Source: Leadbetterella lacunae (GTDB taxonomy: Bacteria; Bacteroidota; Bacteroidia; Cytophagales; Spirosomataceae). Taken from it: a DNA stretch of 64,000 nucleotides. The notes beneath the pieces were generated by a model. The model did no database searches, was not told the origin of the DNA, and saw nothing but the letters and a program-made list of their open reading frames with translations. The translations under genes and the position numbers were made by a program. Below are positions 26,061 to 35,308 of the stretch, piece after piece. Numbering within the stretch: position 1 is the stretch's first letter; each line of letters starts with the position of its first letter. The stretch spans positions 992,001 through 1,056,000 of the forward strand of contig NZ_JBHRYQ010000001.1 in NCBI RefSeq assembly GCF_042649125.1, in the 5' to 3' direction.

Positions 26061-26069
26061 AATTATACA

Positions 26070-26077
26070 TATTTTTG
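26070..26077 (+). promoter_or_regulatory. Candidate -7 box for the ppx gene cluster
   Basis: TATTTTTG followed by CA fits the extended consensus; it lies 28 bases before the ppx-like start. The -33 element is not clear. Confidence 0.4.
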
Positions 26078-26105
26078 CATACTACTCTTTATGAATTAAT
26101 ATTAA

Positions 26106-26996
26106 ATGAAAATAGCTGCTATAGATATTGGCTCAAATGCCGCGAGGATGCAAATTTCCTCAGTTTTAAGTGATGAAGGCAAAATCTCATTCAAAAAAGT
26201 GGAATACGTTAGGTTTGCTCTCAGACTTGGACACGATGTATTTAACGAAGGAAAAATAAATTACGAAAGTGAGGCTCGAATCAAAAAGCTACTTACTGTA
26301 TACAAATTATTGATGGAACTACACGAAGTAGACGCTTATTTGATTTGTGCCACTTCAGCCTTGCGAGAAGCCGAAAACGGCTTGAATATTTGTGAAAGAG
26401 TGAAACTAGAACTTGGAATGACCATTAACCTTATTTCGGGCGACAAGGAAGCTGAAATGATAAACAATGTTATTGTTCAAGAACTAAAAGATGATGTGTT
26501 TTATCTACATATTGACGTAGGCGGTGGCAGCACAGAGTTAAACTTATACCAAGGCAAAATTAAAACTACTTCGCAGTCGTTTAAAATAGGATCGGTACGT
26601 ATAATGGAAAACAAGGTGCCGAAAGACATGTGGAAAAAAATGCAGAAATGGATTGGGGATAACGTACCTACGCACCAAGAGGTAGTGGCGATAGGTACTG
26701 GTGGAAACATCTCTAAGATTTTTGAATATGTAGAAACAGACACGAAAGGCTGTGCTACTTTAGAACAACTAGAAACTGCTCTTTCATATATTAAAGGATA
26801 TTCGGTTGAGGAAAGAATCAACAAACTAAAAATGAACCCTGACAGGGCAGATGTGATAGAATTTGCTTCAGAAATATATTTTTCAGCAATGAAGTGGTCG
26901 AAATCTGTAAAAATGTTTGTACCTGACCTTGGGTTAAAAGACGGTATTCTTTTAGAAGTTTACCAAACACTGATGCAACAAGAAGAACACAAATAA
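26106..26996 (+). CDS. Exopolyphosphatase/pppGpp phosphatase family protein (Ppx/GppA)
   Basis: A 296-aa single-domain member of the ASKHA-fold Ppx/GppA family, which hydrolyses polyphosphate or pppGpp. It has the phosphate-1 motif MKIAAIDIGSNAARM and the phosphate-2 motif LHIDVGGGSTELNLY. The later AIGTGGNI fits the adenosine motif. It lacks the extra C-terminal domains of E. coli Ppx, as is usual in short forms. No polyphosphate kinase gene is next to it. It begins a same-strand cluster; the next gene starts three bases after its stop. Confidence 0.92.
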   Translation: MKIAAIDIGSNAARMQISSVLSDEGKISFKKVEYVRFALRLGHDVFNEGKINYESEARIKKLLTVYKLLMELHEVDAYLICATSALREAENGLNICERVKLELGMTINLISGDKEAEMINNVIVQELKDDVFYLHIDVGGGSTELNLYQGKIKTTSQSFKIGSVRIMENKVPKDMWKKMQKWIGDNVPTHQEVVAIGTGGNISKIFEYVETDTKGCATLEQLETALSYIKGYSVEERINKLKMNPDRADVIEFASEIYFSAMKWSKSVKMFVPDLGLKDGILLEVYQTLMQQEEHK

Positions 26997-26998
26997 CT

Positions 26999-28402
26999 AT
27001 GGCGAACAAAAGAGTTTTCGTACTGATATTAAATTTTGTCTTTTTTGGAATATTAACCTCAAAAGGGCAGGAGTTTTTTAGCCTAAACGGCAATATCAAA
27101 AACTTAAACGAAAATGAAATTTCTATTAGCGTTTATAAAAATTGGGTGGAACCCCCTTTGGAATATGAACTCAAGGTAGATAAAAAAGGAAACTATATTT
27201 TTCAGACACCACTTACTGAAATAGCATATGTAGATTTAAACATTGGCGAAAAGGGGTATTACTATTTAGTGATTGAACCCAAAGATAAAATTACCCTAAA
27301 TGCAGATTACAACGATTTTGAAAATAGTATCGCAATTTCTGGTGATGGAAGTCAAAAATGGAAGTATTACCGCGACCTAAAGAAGTTTTTTGAAGACGAT
27401 AAAGACTGGCATATTGAACTTATTAAGCTCAAAAAAATAAGTAGAAAGGGATATTTTGATTTAACTAACTATCTTTTAGAGGAGCAAATCAAAATTTTAA
27501 ATACTTACAAACCTTCTGTTTCAGAAGCATTCTTCTCGCTGATGAGAGCGGACATATATGGCAAAATGAGTCAGTTTGAATTAGAATATTTAGTTGGTAA
27601 GAATATATTTTCACAGGCCGAATTTGACAGATTTCAGCTTAAAACTTTTAATAATGTAACCCAAGAGAAATCTTATTTCTTTGGAAATTTTGTAGAAAGC
27701 CTCATTGAGAAACACAACATGATGAGCAAAAAATACGAAAACGACAATCTCCTAGACTATGAAAGTATTAAGGCATATTTTGATAGAAATGATATTGTAG
27801 GCAAAAACTTGATTGACAGAATATTGGCGACTAAAATAATTAGTTATTTAGACGTAGATGGTCCTTCAGAAAAAAACAAATTGATAGTAGGGAATTATAA
27901 AGAGTTTTCTAAAAACAAAAATTATACAAATTACGTAATCAACAAGTTAAGCCGTATTCAGGGGCTTTTGCCAGGAAGTCAGGCCCAAAATTTTATTCTT
28001 GAAAATGAAAAAGGGGACTTAATATCACTGAAAGACTTTAGAGGTAAAAATATTCTGTTGAGTTTTTATACCGGCTGGTGTGGACCATGCATTGTAGACC
28101 AAAACACGATGCATATTATTAAAAACTACTTTTTGGCAAATAATGATTTGGTAATACTTTCAGTTTCATTGGATGACAGAGACGAATTTAAACGAGTTTT
28201 AGAAGCCAATAGATTTCCTGGTGTTCATCTTTTTGCTCCGAAAAATTCGAGTATTTTAAAAGATTATGTAATTGAAAGTGTGCCACAATACTATTTAATA
28301 AATAAATCTGGCATAATTATTTCAGAACAAATAATAGAACCTTCGCTTGATGAAGGGCGTGCTTTAATAAAACAAATAGAAAGACTTCTATACGGAAAAT
28401 GA
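26999..28402 (+). CDS. TlpA-like thioredoxin-fold protein, exported
   Basis: A 467-aa periplasmic protein. It starts with a signal peptide (residues 1-~23, ILNFVFFGILTSKG). A beta-rich DUF4369-like N-terminal region and a helical middle follow. The C-terminal TlpA/ResA-type thioredoxin domain (from about residue 325) has the redox motif GWCGPC within FYTGWCGPCIVDQ. The cis-Pro segment is probably ESVPQYYLI. Such proteins reduce or isomerise disulfides in the envelope. The stop overlaps the start of the NlpC/P60 gene by four bases. Confidence 0.88.
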   Translation: MANKRVFVLILNFVFFGILTSKGQEFFSLNGNIKNLNENEISISVYKNWVEPPLEYELKVDKKGNYIFQTPLTEIAYVDLNIGEKGYYYLVIEPKDKITLNADYNDFENSIAISGDGSQKWKYYRDLKKFFEDDKDWHIELIKLKKISRKGYFDLTNYLLEEQIKILNTYKPSVSEAFFSLMRADIYGKMSQFELEYLVGKNIFSQAEFDRFQLKTFNNVTQEKSYFFGNFVESLIEKHNMMSKKYENDNLLDYESIKAYFDRNDIVGKNLIDRILATKIISYLDVDGPSEKNKLIVGNYKEFSKNKNYTNYVINKLSRIQGLLPGSQAQNFILENEKGDLISLKDFRGKNILLSFYTGWCGPCIVDQNTMHIIKNYFLANNDLVILSVSLDDRDEFKRVLEANRFPGVHLFAPKNSSILKDYVIESVPQYYLINKSGIIISEQIIEPSLDEGRALIKQIERLLYGK

Positions 28403-28863
28403 GAAAAATTCTTGGTGTCTTATGTTTAATTGTAATTTTTACATCCTGCAAAAGCTCAAAAGTTAAATCGAAAGGAAATTTACGAAATCAACTTTTAGTC
28501 CAAAATTGCTTTAATTATATGGGAACACCTTATAAGTTTGGTGGCACTGATAAAAGCGGAATGGACTGTTCGGGTTTGATATATACGGGCTTTAACGAAC
28601 TGGGAAAGCAAATTCCGAGAGTCTCCTACAAACAAGCCGACTATTTTAATGAAGTTTCAAAAAATGCACTGGAAATAGGCGACTTGGTTTATTTTAAAGT
28701 TAATAGCCGCAGAATAAACCACACAGGGGTAATAAGTCAAATAAAATCTAGAGATGAGATTTACTTTTTGCACGCGTCGGTATCAAAAGGGGTCCGAGAA
28801 GATTTACTATTAGACGGATATTGGAAAAACAAATTTGTGAAGGCGACAAGACCAATCTGGTAA
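28399..28863 (+). CDS. NlpC/P60-family cell-wall peptidase lipoprotein
   Basis: A 154-aa C40 peptidase. A lipoprotein signal peptide ends in IFTSC. The catalytic Cys is in GMDCSGLIYTGF, preceded by GTPYKFGGTDKS; the catalytic His is in INHTGVISQ, and the later FLHASVSKGVRE fits the third position. These enzymes cut D-Glu-meso-DAP bonds in peptidoglycan stem peptides. It overlaps the TlpA-like gene by ATGA and is 34 bases before the metallopeptidase/TolB gene. Confidence 0.92.
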   Translation: MRKILGVLCLIVIFTSCKSSKVKSKGNLRNQLLVQNCFNYMGTPYKFGGTDKSGMDCSGLIYTGFNELGKQIPRVSYKQADYFNEVSKNALEIGDLVYFKVNSRRINHTGVISQIKSRDEIYFLHASVSKGVREDLLLDGYWKNKFVKATRPIW

Positions 28864-28897
28864 TTTTTTCGTTTATTTATAACCCAACTGATACTAA

Positions 28898-31800
28898 ATG
28901 AATAAAACTTTATTTTGGCTTGTATTATTTTCTTTAAATTGCTTTGGTCAATCTCAATATTTTGGTCAAAACAAGCCACGCAATAAAGCCAATAATTTTA
29001 AAGTTTTAGAATCTCCCCATTTTGAATTGTACCACTACCAAGAAAAACCTGAAGTCACCAAAGACTTTTTGGTTAATGCCGAAAACTGGTATAAGCTACA
29101 CCAAGATGTATTTAAAATCGCTTTTGTAAGGCCCAATCCTATTATTTTATATAATTCTCATCCAGACTTTCAAGAAACTACCGCCATCGGTGGAGATATT
29201 GGAGAAGGGACCGGCGGTGTAACCGAAGGAATGAGAGTGCGTGTGGTTATGCCATTTATGTTTACCAAAAGACAAACCAATCATGTATTGGGACATGAAC
29301 TTGTTCATGCATTTCAGTATCAAACCATGAATTTCGGAAGCGATTCTACTTCATTGGTTAACATTCAGAATATTCCACTTTTTATGGTAGAAGGTCTTGC
29401 TGAGTATATGTCTATTGGTAGAGTATACGCCCATACAGCCATGTGGATGCGAGATGCCGTACAAAGCGGTGATATTCCGGAAATTATAGAATTAGTAAAT
29501 AAACCATACAAATACTTCCCATACCGATGGGGGCAAACATTTTGGGCGTATGTGACCGCTATGTATGGCGATGATATTATCCGTCCACTTTTTAAAGAAA
29601 CCGCCATTTATGGTATTGAAAAGGCATTTGTTCGTGCATTTAATATGGATTTGGAAAGGTTTTCAATGAAATTCAAAAATGACCTTATTCAAACTTATGG
29701 AGTTTATAAAAACAGCACAGAAACTTCAGCTAGAGGTACATTATTAATTTCTGAAAAATCAGGAGCAGACATGAATATCTCTCCGGCTATTTCGCCAAAC
29801 GGAAGATTTTTGGCCTATGTCTCTTCAAAAAATGTACTTTCCTTAGATATTCTGATTGCGGATGCCACAACCGGCAAAACCCTCAAAAAAATAGAAACTA
29901 CAAACATTGGCTCGCACGTAGATTCATATAGTTTTATTGAAACCTCAGTTACGTGGTCGCCCGACAATAATAAAATCGGGATTGTTATTCAGTCCAAATC
30001 AAAAAACAAACTGCTTATTGTAGATGTAGTTACTGGTGAAAAACAAACGCTAGAACCCAAAGACGTTTCAGCATTTACTAATCCAGCATGGTCACCAGAT
30101 GGCAGTCAGATAGCATTTTCGGGACTTAAAGACGGCACTTCTGATTTATATATTTTAAATGTTAAATCAGGTGAAATAGCAAATATAACTCAAGATAATT
30201 ATTCAGATATTCAGCCTACTTGGGCTCCTGATGGTAAGTCCTTGGTATTTGTATCAGACAGAAATTCAGGAAAGGGAACTTTAGAAAAAGAGAATTTTAA
30301 GATTTACAAGATTGACTTAAGTTCAAGAAAAGTAAATCAATTCAAGTTATTTGAAACTGGTGACAACATGAATCCCGTTTTTAACGAAATCGGAGATGAG
30401 TTTTACTTTCTAAACAACGGGGATGGATTTCGAAATTTATATAAATACAATTTAGAGACAAATAAAACTTTCAAATTAACCAATTTCTTTACAGGTATAA
30501 GCGGAATAACCGAATTTTCTCCTGCTATATCTGCAGGGGGAAATGAAGTCTTTTACAACTATTTTTTCAATGGAAACTATCAAATACTTAAAGCAAATTC
30601 AAATGAATTATTGAATATTGAAATTACGGATTTATCTCCTGATAATGTAGCTGCAAACTTACCTGCTGGCACCAATCCAGGTGGTTCAAATATAGTACAG
30701 AATAACTTAGAAAATCAGAATTTACGCGTATTATCAAATGATTTTACATTAAAAGAGAAGAAGTATGATGCTAAGTTTAAATTAGATTATCTCGCAAATT
30801 CAGGATTAGGTGTTAAAACATCGAGGTTTGGAACCGGAATGGGTGGTGGCGTTATGGCTTTGTTTACAGATATGTTAAACAACAATCAGTTAATGGGAAC
30901 TGTAGCTATGAACGGTGAAATTCAAGACCTCGGCGGACAGATATATTACCTAAATCAAAAAAGGCCTTTGCAGTTTGGTGCTAGTTTTTCTCACATTCCT
31001 TATAGGTTTCAAGGAACTACCGATTTTAAAATATTAGATACTTTATATACAGCCAACAATCTCAGCTATCACAATGCGGAAGTCAAACAACGTGTAAATC
31101 GATTATTGATTGATAATTTTTCAACTTTTGTATTTAGACCTTTTAGTAAATATTTAAGACTTGAGTTAGGAGCATCACTAAATTGGTATACATTTAACGT
31201 AAAAGAATATCCGCAATTAGGTGAAATTGGAATAGGATCAGATGGTAATGTATACGATTATAGAATTTTCAACAGCGGCACACCCAAGAAATTAAACCCT
31301 GCAGAATATGGCCTAAATAATTTCAAATTAGGACAAGTATACACAGCTGTTGTTGGTGATCATGCGGTTTTTGGCACCGTAGCACCACTCAAAGGTTATC
31401 GATATAGATTCGAATTGGCACAATATTTTGGAACAAGCTCTTATACATCGGTTTTGGCCGACTATAGAAAATATACTTATGCTAAACCGGTAACTATTGC
31501 TACCCGATTCCTTTACAATGGCCGATTGAATCCAACGAATTTGGACGTTTTAAACCAAATAAATCCCCTCTATCTGGGATTCCCTTGGAATATGCACGGC
31601 TTTTGGGGTAGAGCTTTGACCAATCAACAAGGCACTATCTCTCAAGAAAACCTGCAAGGTGATCAAATGTTAGTGGGCAACTTCGAAGTCCGATTACCGT
31701 TTACTGGACCTGAAAAACTTGCACTAATAAAATTTAACTACTTACCTTCTGACTTAAACTTCTTTGTGGATGCAGGTTTGGTGTGGTCAAAAAGCAATAA

Positions 31801-32002
31801 GATTGGTGAAACCAATGCTATCACATCATTTGGAGCAAATAATTTTAATTTTAAAACCTCACCAATAGTTACCACAGGCCTGAGTTTACGGGTAAATGTA
31901 TTGGGATATGTGATTTTAGAACCTTACGTAGCTCTTCCATTTTACAACAGCAAAAAACAAGCCCTCGTAAGCGGTTTAAATTTTATGATAGCAGGTTGGT
32001 AA
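28898..32002 (+). CDS. Gluzincin-like domain plus TolB propeller plus beta-rich C-terminal region
   Basis: A 1034-aa envelope protein of mixed design. A signal peptide ends near FGQSQ. An N-terminal peptidase-MA-like domain has the zinc motif HELVH (133-137) and a downstream GLAEYMS that can supply the third ligand. A TolB/PD40 propeller follows (about 285-550), with repeats such as SPDGSQIAFSG, WAPDGKSLVFVSD and ISPNGRFLAYVS. The last ~400 residues are beta-rich with alternating aromatic strands, like an outer-membrane barrel, and end at a terminal Trp (FMIAGW). The catalytic residues look intact; substrate is unknown. Confidence 0.8.
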   Translation: MNKTLFWLVLFSLNCFGQSQYFGQNKPRNKANNFKVLESPHFELYHYQEKPEVTKDFLVNAENWYKLHQDVFKIAFVRPNPIILYNSHPDFQETTAIGGDIGEGTGGVTEGMRVRVVMPFMFTKRQTNHVLGHELVHAFQYQTMNFGSDSTSLVNIQNIPLFMVEGLAEYMSIGRVYAHTAMWMRDAVQSGDIPEIIELVNKPYKYFPYRWGQTFWAYVTAMYGDDIIRPLFKETAIYGIEKAFVRAFNMDLERFSMKFKNDLIQTYGVYKNSTETSARGTLLISEKSGADMNISPAISPNGRFLAYVSSKNVLSLDILIADATTGKTLKKIETTNIGSHVDSYSFIETSVTWSPDNNKIGIVIQSKSKNKLLIVDVVTGEKQTLEPKDVSAFTNPAWSPDGSQIAFSGLKDGTSDLYILNVKSGEIANITQDNYSDIQPTWAPDGKSLVFVSDRNSGKGTLEKENFKIYKIDLSSRKVNQFKLFETGDNMNPVFNEIGDEFYFLNNGDGFRNLYKYNLETNKTFKLTNFFTGISGITEFSPAISAGGNEVFYNYFFNGNYQILKANSNELLNIEITDLSPDNVAANLPAGTNPGGSNIVQNNLENQNLRVLSNDFTLKEKKYDAKFKLDYLANSGLGVKTSRFGTGMGGGVMALFTDMLNNNQLMGTVAMNGEIQDLGGQIYYLNQKRPLQFGASFSHIPYRFQGTTDFKILDTLYTANNLSYHNAEVKQRVNRLLIDNFSTFVFRPFSKYLRLELGASLNWYTFNVKEYPQLGEIGIGSDGNVYDYRIFNSGTPKKLNPAEYGLNNFKLGQVYTAVVGDHAVFGTVAPLKGYRYRFELAQYFGTSSYTSVLADYRKYTYAKPVTIATRFLYNGRLNPTNLDVLNQINPLYLGFPWNMHGFWGRALTNQQGTISQENLQGDQMLVGNFEVRLPFTGPEKLALIKFNYLPSDLNFFVDAGLVWSKSNKIGETNAITSFGANNFNFKTSPIVTTGLSLRVNVLGYVILEPYVALPFYNSKKQALVSGLNFMIAGW

Positions 32003-32007
32003 ATTGC

Positions 32008-32037
32008 TTGTAAAATAAAAATCTATGATTAATTTTG
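32008..32037 (+). promoter_or_regulatory. Promoter of tRNA-Ala
   Basis: TTG at 32008-32010 (preceded by C, so CTTG), a 19-base spacer, then TAATTTTG at 32030-32037 followed by CAT. The mature tRNA starts 14 bases further on. Confidence 0.7.
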
Positions 32038-32050
32038 CATCACAAAAAAA

Positions 32051-32124
32051 GGGGATGTAGCTCAGTTGGCTAGAGCGTTTGACTGGCAGTCAAAAGGTCG
32101 TCGGTTCGAGCCCGATCTTCTCCA
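32051..32124 (+). tRNA. tRNA-Ala (GGC)
   Basis: A 74-base cloverleaf. The acceptor arm is GGGGATG against CTTCTCC, with a T-T mismatch at the sixth pair, and the discriminator is A. The D-arm is GCTC/GAGC, the anticodon stem TTTGA/TCAAA, and the anticodon loop CTGGCAG gives GGC, which reads GCC/GCU codons. The T-arm holds TTCGAGC. CCA is not encoded. Confidence 0.93.
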
Positions 32125-32127
32125 CAA

Positions 32128-32158
32128 AAAAGCCTTGAGTCTCAAGGCTTTTTTATTT
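32128..32158. terminator. Bidirectional terminator between tRNA-Ala and hisC
   Basis: AGCCTTGA (32131-32138) pairs with TCAAGGCT (32142-32149); T-rich runs flank it on both strands. It serves tRNA-Ala on the plus strand and hisC on the minus strand. Confidence 0.88.
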
Positions 32159-33201
32159 TAGAATGTTCTTAGTGTTTCCAATAATCGTTGGTTTTCTTCG
32201 GCAGTTCCAACCGTTATTCGTAGGCAATCGTCGCAGAGAGCTACATTTGACCTATCTCTGACTATTATTTGCTTATCAAGCAAAAACTTAAATCTTTCTT
32301 TTGCTTTCTCAAATTTTACTAATATCATATTTGAATCTGAAGGAAAAACTTTAACTACTCCTTCTAATTCTGACAATTCTTTTTCAAGCTTTAGCTTATT
32401 TGATAAAATTTCAGCAACCAAGCGATCTTTCTCATCATTTTTATCCAAAGCCTCCAATAGCAAACCTTGCGTAACGATATTGATATTATACGGATATTTA
32501 ATCTTGTTTAATACTTGGATTAAGGTAGGGTGTGCATAAGCAACTCCAAGCCTCAAACCGGCCATTCCCCAAGCTTTAGAAAATGTTTGAAGAACCGCGA
32601 TGTTCTCATAATTCTCTAATTCAGAAATAAATGAAGGTTCTGTAGAAAAATCTATATAAGCCTCATCTATTACCACCAACTTGTCTGGAAAAGCTTTCAC
32701 TATTTGTAAAATAGATGCTTTGCTCAGGATATTGCCACTCGGATTGTTTGGTGAGCATACCCATATTATTTTGGTGGCAGCGTTTACCGCATCAAAAACA
32801 TTATCCAAGTCAATTTCAAAGTCTTCTGTTAAAGGAGCTTGCTGAATATTTACTTGCTGAATATCCGCACAAACCTTATACATTCCGTAGGTTGGTGGCA
32901 TAATCACTATATTTTCCTCTTTAGGCTCACAAAGTGCTTTGATTAGTAAATCTATAGGCTCATCACTTCCGTTTCCTAAGAAAATACACTCAGGTTTGGT
33001 GTTTTTAAGTTCGGCTAGTTTCTCCTTTACCTCAGATTGGTATGGATCCGGATATCTGTTGAAGGGTTTTCCCAATACAGAAGAATATGGGTTTTCATTG
33101 GCATCTAAAAAAATGCCGGCCTTACCCGAATATTCATCTCTGGCAGACGAATATGGAGTTAAAGACAAAATATGCGGTCGTATAAGTTTCGTAAAATCCA
33201 T
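32158..33201 (-). CDS. hisC: Histidinol-phosphate aminotransferase
   Basis: HisC transfers an amino group from glutamate to imidazole-acetol phosphate in histidine synthesis, using PLP. The 347-aa protein has FLDANENPY, the PLP-lysine motif QTFSKAWGMAGLRLG, and the helix segment NGSDEPIDLL. I chose the ATG at 33201 (MDFTKLIRPHI) because homologues start there and a TATTTTTG box at 33221-33228 would place the RNA start near 33214, inside the longer reading from 33234. No other his gene lies nearby, so a different aminotransferase substrate is possible. Confidence 0.9.
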   Translation of the reverse strand: MDFTKLIRPHILSLTPYSSARDEYSGKAGIFLDANENPYSSVLGKPFNRYPDPYQSEVKEKLAELKNTKPECIFLGNGSDEPIDLLIKALCEPKEENIVIMPPTYGMYKVCADIQQVNIQQAPLTEDFEIDLDNVFDAVNAATKIIWVCSPNNPSGNILSKASILQIVKAFPDKLVVIDEAYIDFSTEPSFISELENYENIAVLQTFSKAWGMAGLRLGVAYAHPTLIQVLNKIKYPYNINIVTQGLLLEALDKNDEKDRLVAEILSNKLKLEKELSELEGVVKVFPSDSNMILVKFEKAKERFKFLLDKQIIVRDRSNVALCDDCLRITVGTAEENQRLLETLRTF

Positions 33202-33220
33202 AATTGTATAAATTGAGGTG

Positions 33221-33228
33221 CAAAAATA
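33221..33228 (-). promoter_or_regulatory. Candidate -7 box of hisC
   Basis: Minus strand TATTTTTG followed by CACC, 20 bases upstream of the hisC ATG. No clear -33 element. Confidence 0.45.
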
Positions 33229-33301
33229 ATCCAAAACTTTTTAAGGATAACTAATAGTTTTTTAAATCGTTTGCGTAATTATCAAATTAATGACAATTGA
33301 C

Positions 33302-33309
33302 TACTTTTG
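33302..33309 (+). promoter_or_regulatory. Candidate -7 box of hemF
   Basis: TACTTTTG fits TAnnTTTG and lies 21 bases before the chosen hemF ATG at 33330. It supports that start over an upstream reading at 33297. Confidence 0.45.
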
Positions 33310-33329
33310 TAGCAAATAAGATAAATTCT

Positions 33330-34250
33330 ATGATTTCGAAAGAGCAAATAGCTGACTTTTATAAAAACTTACAAGACGATATCTGCAAAGCCATAGAAGC
33401 CACAGATGGAAAAGGTAAATTTAGAGAAGACAAGTGGAACCATACCAGCGGTGGCGGTGGCAGAACGAGGGTATTAGAAAATGGAAATATAATAGAAAAA
33501 GGTGGCGTTAATTTTTCAGCAGTAGAAGGAGAGGTTTCGGAGGCTTTGAAAAAGCAACTGCAACTCGAGCAAAATGCTTCTTTTTTTGCAACAGGCGTTT
33601 CTATCGTCATGCATACCCAAAATCCACATGTGCCGATAATTCACATGAATACGCGTTATTTCGAGCTTTCAGACGGTACTTGTTGGTTTGGTGGCGGCAT
33701 TGACCTTACACCGCATTATGTAGACTTAGACCAAGCCCGATGGTTTCATCAACAACTCAAAAATACATGCGATAGCCACGATACGGGCTTTTATCCTATT
33801 TTTAAGGAATGGGCAGATAATTATTTCTTTATACCTCATAGAGACGAAACTCGTGGCGTTGGAGGCATCTTTTATGATTACATGAAACCTGACCTCGCTC
33901 ACCCTAAAACAAAATTAACCCACACAAAAGAGCAGCTTTTTGAGTTTAATAAGGCTGTTGGCGAAACTTTTGCCCCAACTTATACGCATTTGATGCAACT
34001 CAATGCCAAAAAAGAGTTTTCTGAAGCTGAGAAAAAATGGCAGCTTTATAGACGAGGTAGATATGTGGAATTTAACCTTGTATGGGACAGAGGCACCAAA
34101 TTTGGTTTAGAAACCAATGGTAGAACCGAATCAATTTTGATGAGCTTACCACCACAAGCCGAATGGATTTATGACCGAAAAATAGAAGAGGGATCAAAAG
34201 AAAGCGAGACTATTTCATACCTTAAAAAAGGAATTGACTTCATAAGTTAA
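33330..34250 (+). CDS. hemF: Oxygen-dependent coproporphyrinogen-III oxidase
   Basis: HemF decarboxylates coproporphyrinogen III to protoporphyrinogen IX with O2, in haem synthesis. The 306-aa protein contains the family signature FWFGGGIDLTP-like 'CWFGGGIDLTPHYVD', the segment HMNTRYFEL and the C-terminal GRYVEFNLVWDRGTKFGLET. Presence of HemF implies haem synthesis under aerobic conditions. I chose ATG 33330 (MISKEQIADFY). Its 3' end overlaps the convergent menC by 11 bases. Confidence 0.95.
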   Translation: MISKEQIADFYKNLQDDICKAIEATDGKGKFREDKWNHTSGGGGRTRVLENGNIIEKGGVNFSAVEGEVSEALKKQLQLEQNASFFATGVSIVMHTQNPHVPIIHMNTRYFELSDGTCWFGGGIDLTPHYVDLDQARWFHQQLKNTCDSHDTGFYPIFKEWADNYFFIPHRDETRGVGGIFYDYMKPDLAHPKTKLTHTKEQLFEFNKAVGETFAPTYTHLMQLNAKKEFSEAEKKWQLYRRGRYVEFNLVWDRGTKFGLETNGRTESILMSLPPQAEWIYDRKIEEGSKESETISYLKKGIDFIS

Positions 34251-35307
34251 AGAAGTCCAAGTCCCAATCTTTGGTTTTATCATAAAAAATCTCGCCTTTT
34301 TGAATAATCAAAGGCGACTCGAAGTTGTTTGTGTAGAGTTTACCGGTTCCTAGCCCTTGTGGCAGGGGATTTTTAAACTCTGCACAAAACTGACAAATGG
34401 CATTCAATCCCACGTTCGACTCCAATGCAGAGGTCATCCACCAACCAATATTTAGTTTCTCTGCTGTATTTATCCAATCTTTTGAGCCAGATAAACCGCC
34501 CATCAAACTTGGTTTGAGTATTATAAACTGAGGTTTAATTTCATTTAAAAGTGTTTCTTTCCTATCATAGTTTGGAATTAATTCCTCGTCTAAGGCTATG
34601 GGAAGAATATTTTTTTCACAAAGTTTGGCCATAGCTTCGTGTTGTCCTGCCTTAATCGGTTGCTCTATACTATGAATTTGTAAATCAGACAATCGATGTA
34701 GTTTTTGCTCTACATTATCAAGGCTAAATGCTCCGTTTGCATCCACCCTAATACACATTTCATTCTCCGAAAACTGCGAACGTATCCCTTTTATCAGCCT
34801 AAGTTCTTCTTCAAAGTCAATTGCTCCAATTTTTAGTTTAATCGTAGAATACCCCTCGTTTATTTTTTCTTTTATTTGACTTTGCATAAAATCCAAATCT
34901 CCCATCCAAATTAGTCCATTGATGGCGATTGGAGTAGATTTTTTAAAAAATGAATTATTGAAAACTAGGCCAGTTTGTTTACTTTTAAAATTCAAAAGAG
35001 CAGTTTCCAAAGCAAACTTCACACTTGAAAATGAATCTAAACTTTCAATTATAGATTCTAAATCGGCAACCTCAAGTCCTTTTTCATTTATTAATTCACA
35101 AATTAATTTTAGTTTGATTTCTGCAGTTTCAAAATCTAAGCTTAAACCAAACAATGGGCCTGCTTCGCCAATGCCAAAGGTTTCGGGGCTTTGAGAATCA
35201 TAAATTTTTATAAAATAGGAATCCTTTTTTTTCAAAACTCCACGTGAAGTTCCTGCATCAAATCTAAAATTTAGCGTATGTTTGTAAAAATGAGCGTTTA
35301 AAGACAT
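34240..35307 (-). CDS. menC: o-Succinylbenzoate synthase-like enolase-superfamily enzyme
   Basis: MenC dehydrates SHCHC to o-succinylbenzoate in menaquinone synthesis. The 355-aa protein has the enolase-superfamily set: the KxK motif in STIKLKIGA, metal ligands in RVDANGAFS, IEQPI and ALDEEL, and the second lysine in FIILKPSLMGG. The N-terminal GTSRGVLKKKDSYFI is typical of Bacteroidota MenC; dipeptide epimerases share the fold, so some doubt remains. No other men gene is in the window. Its ATG is one base from the divergent lpxK ATG. Confidence 0.85.
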   Translation of the reverse strand: MSLNAHFYKHTLNFRFDAGTSRGVLKKKDSYFIKIYDSQSPETFGIGEAGPLFGLSLDFETAEIKLKLICELINEKGLEVADLESIIESLDSFSSVKFALETALLNFKSKQTGLVFNNSFFKKSTPIAINGLIWMGDLDFMQSQIKEKINEGYSTIKLKIGAIDFEEELRLIKGIRSQFSENEMCIRVDANGAFSLDNVEQKLHRLSDLQIHSIEQPIKAGQHEAMAKLCEKNILPIALDEELIPNYDRKETLLNEIKPQFIILKPSLMGGLSGSKDWINTAEKLNIGWWMTSALESNVGLNAICQFCAEFKNPLPQGLGTGKLYTNNFESPLIIQKGEIFYDKTKDWDLDFFNL

Positions 35308-35308
35308 T

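Noticed and set aside
25446..26065. TAATTTTG at 26058-26065 as promoter of the PAP2-like gene
   Set aside because: It overlaps the TTG start codon, so it cannot drive translation from there; the start is required by the protein's length.
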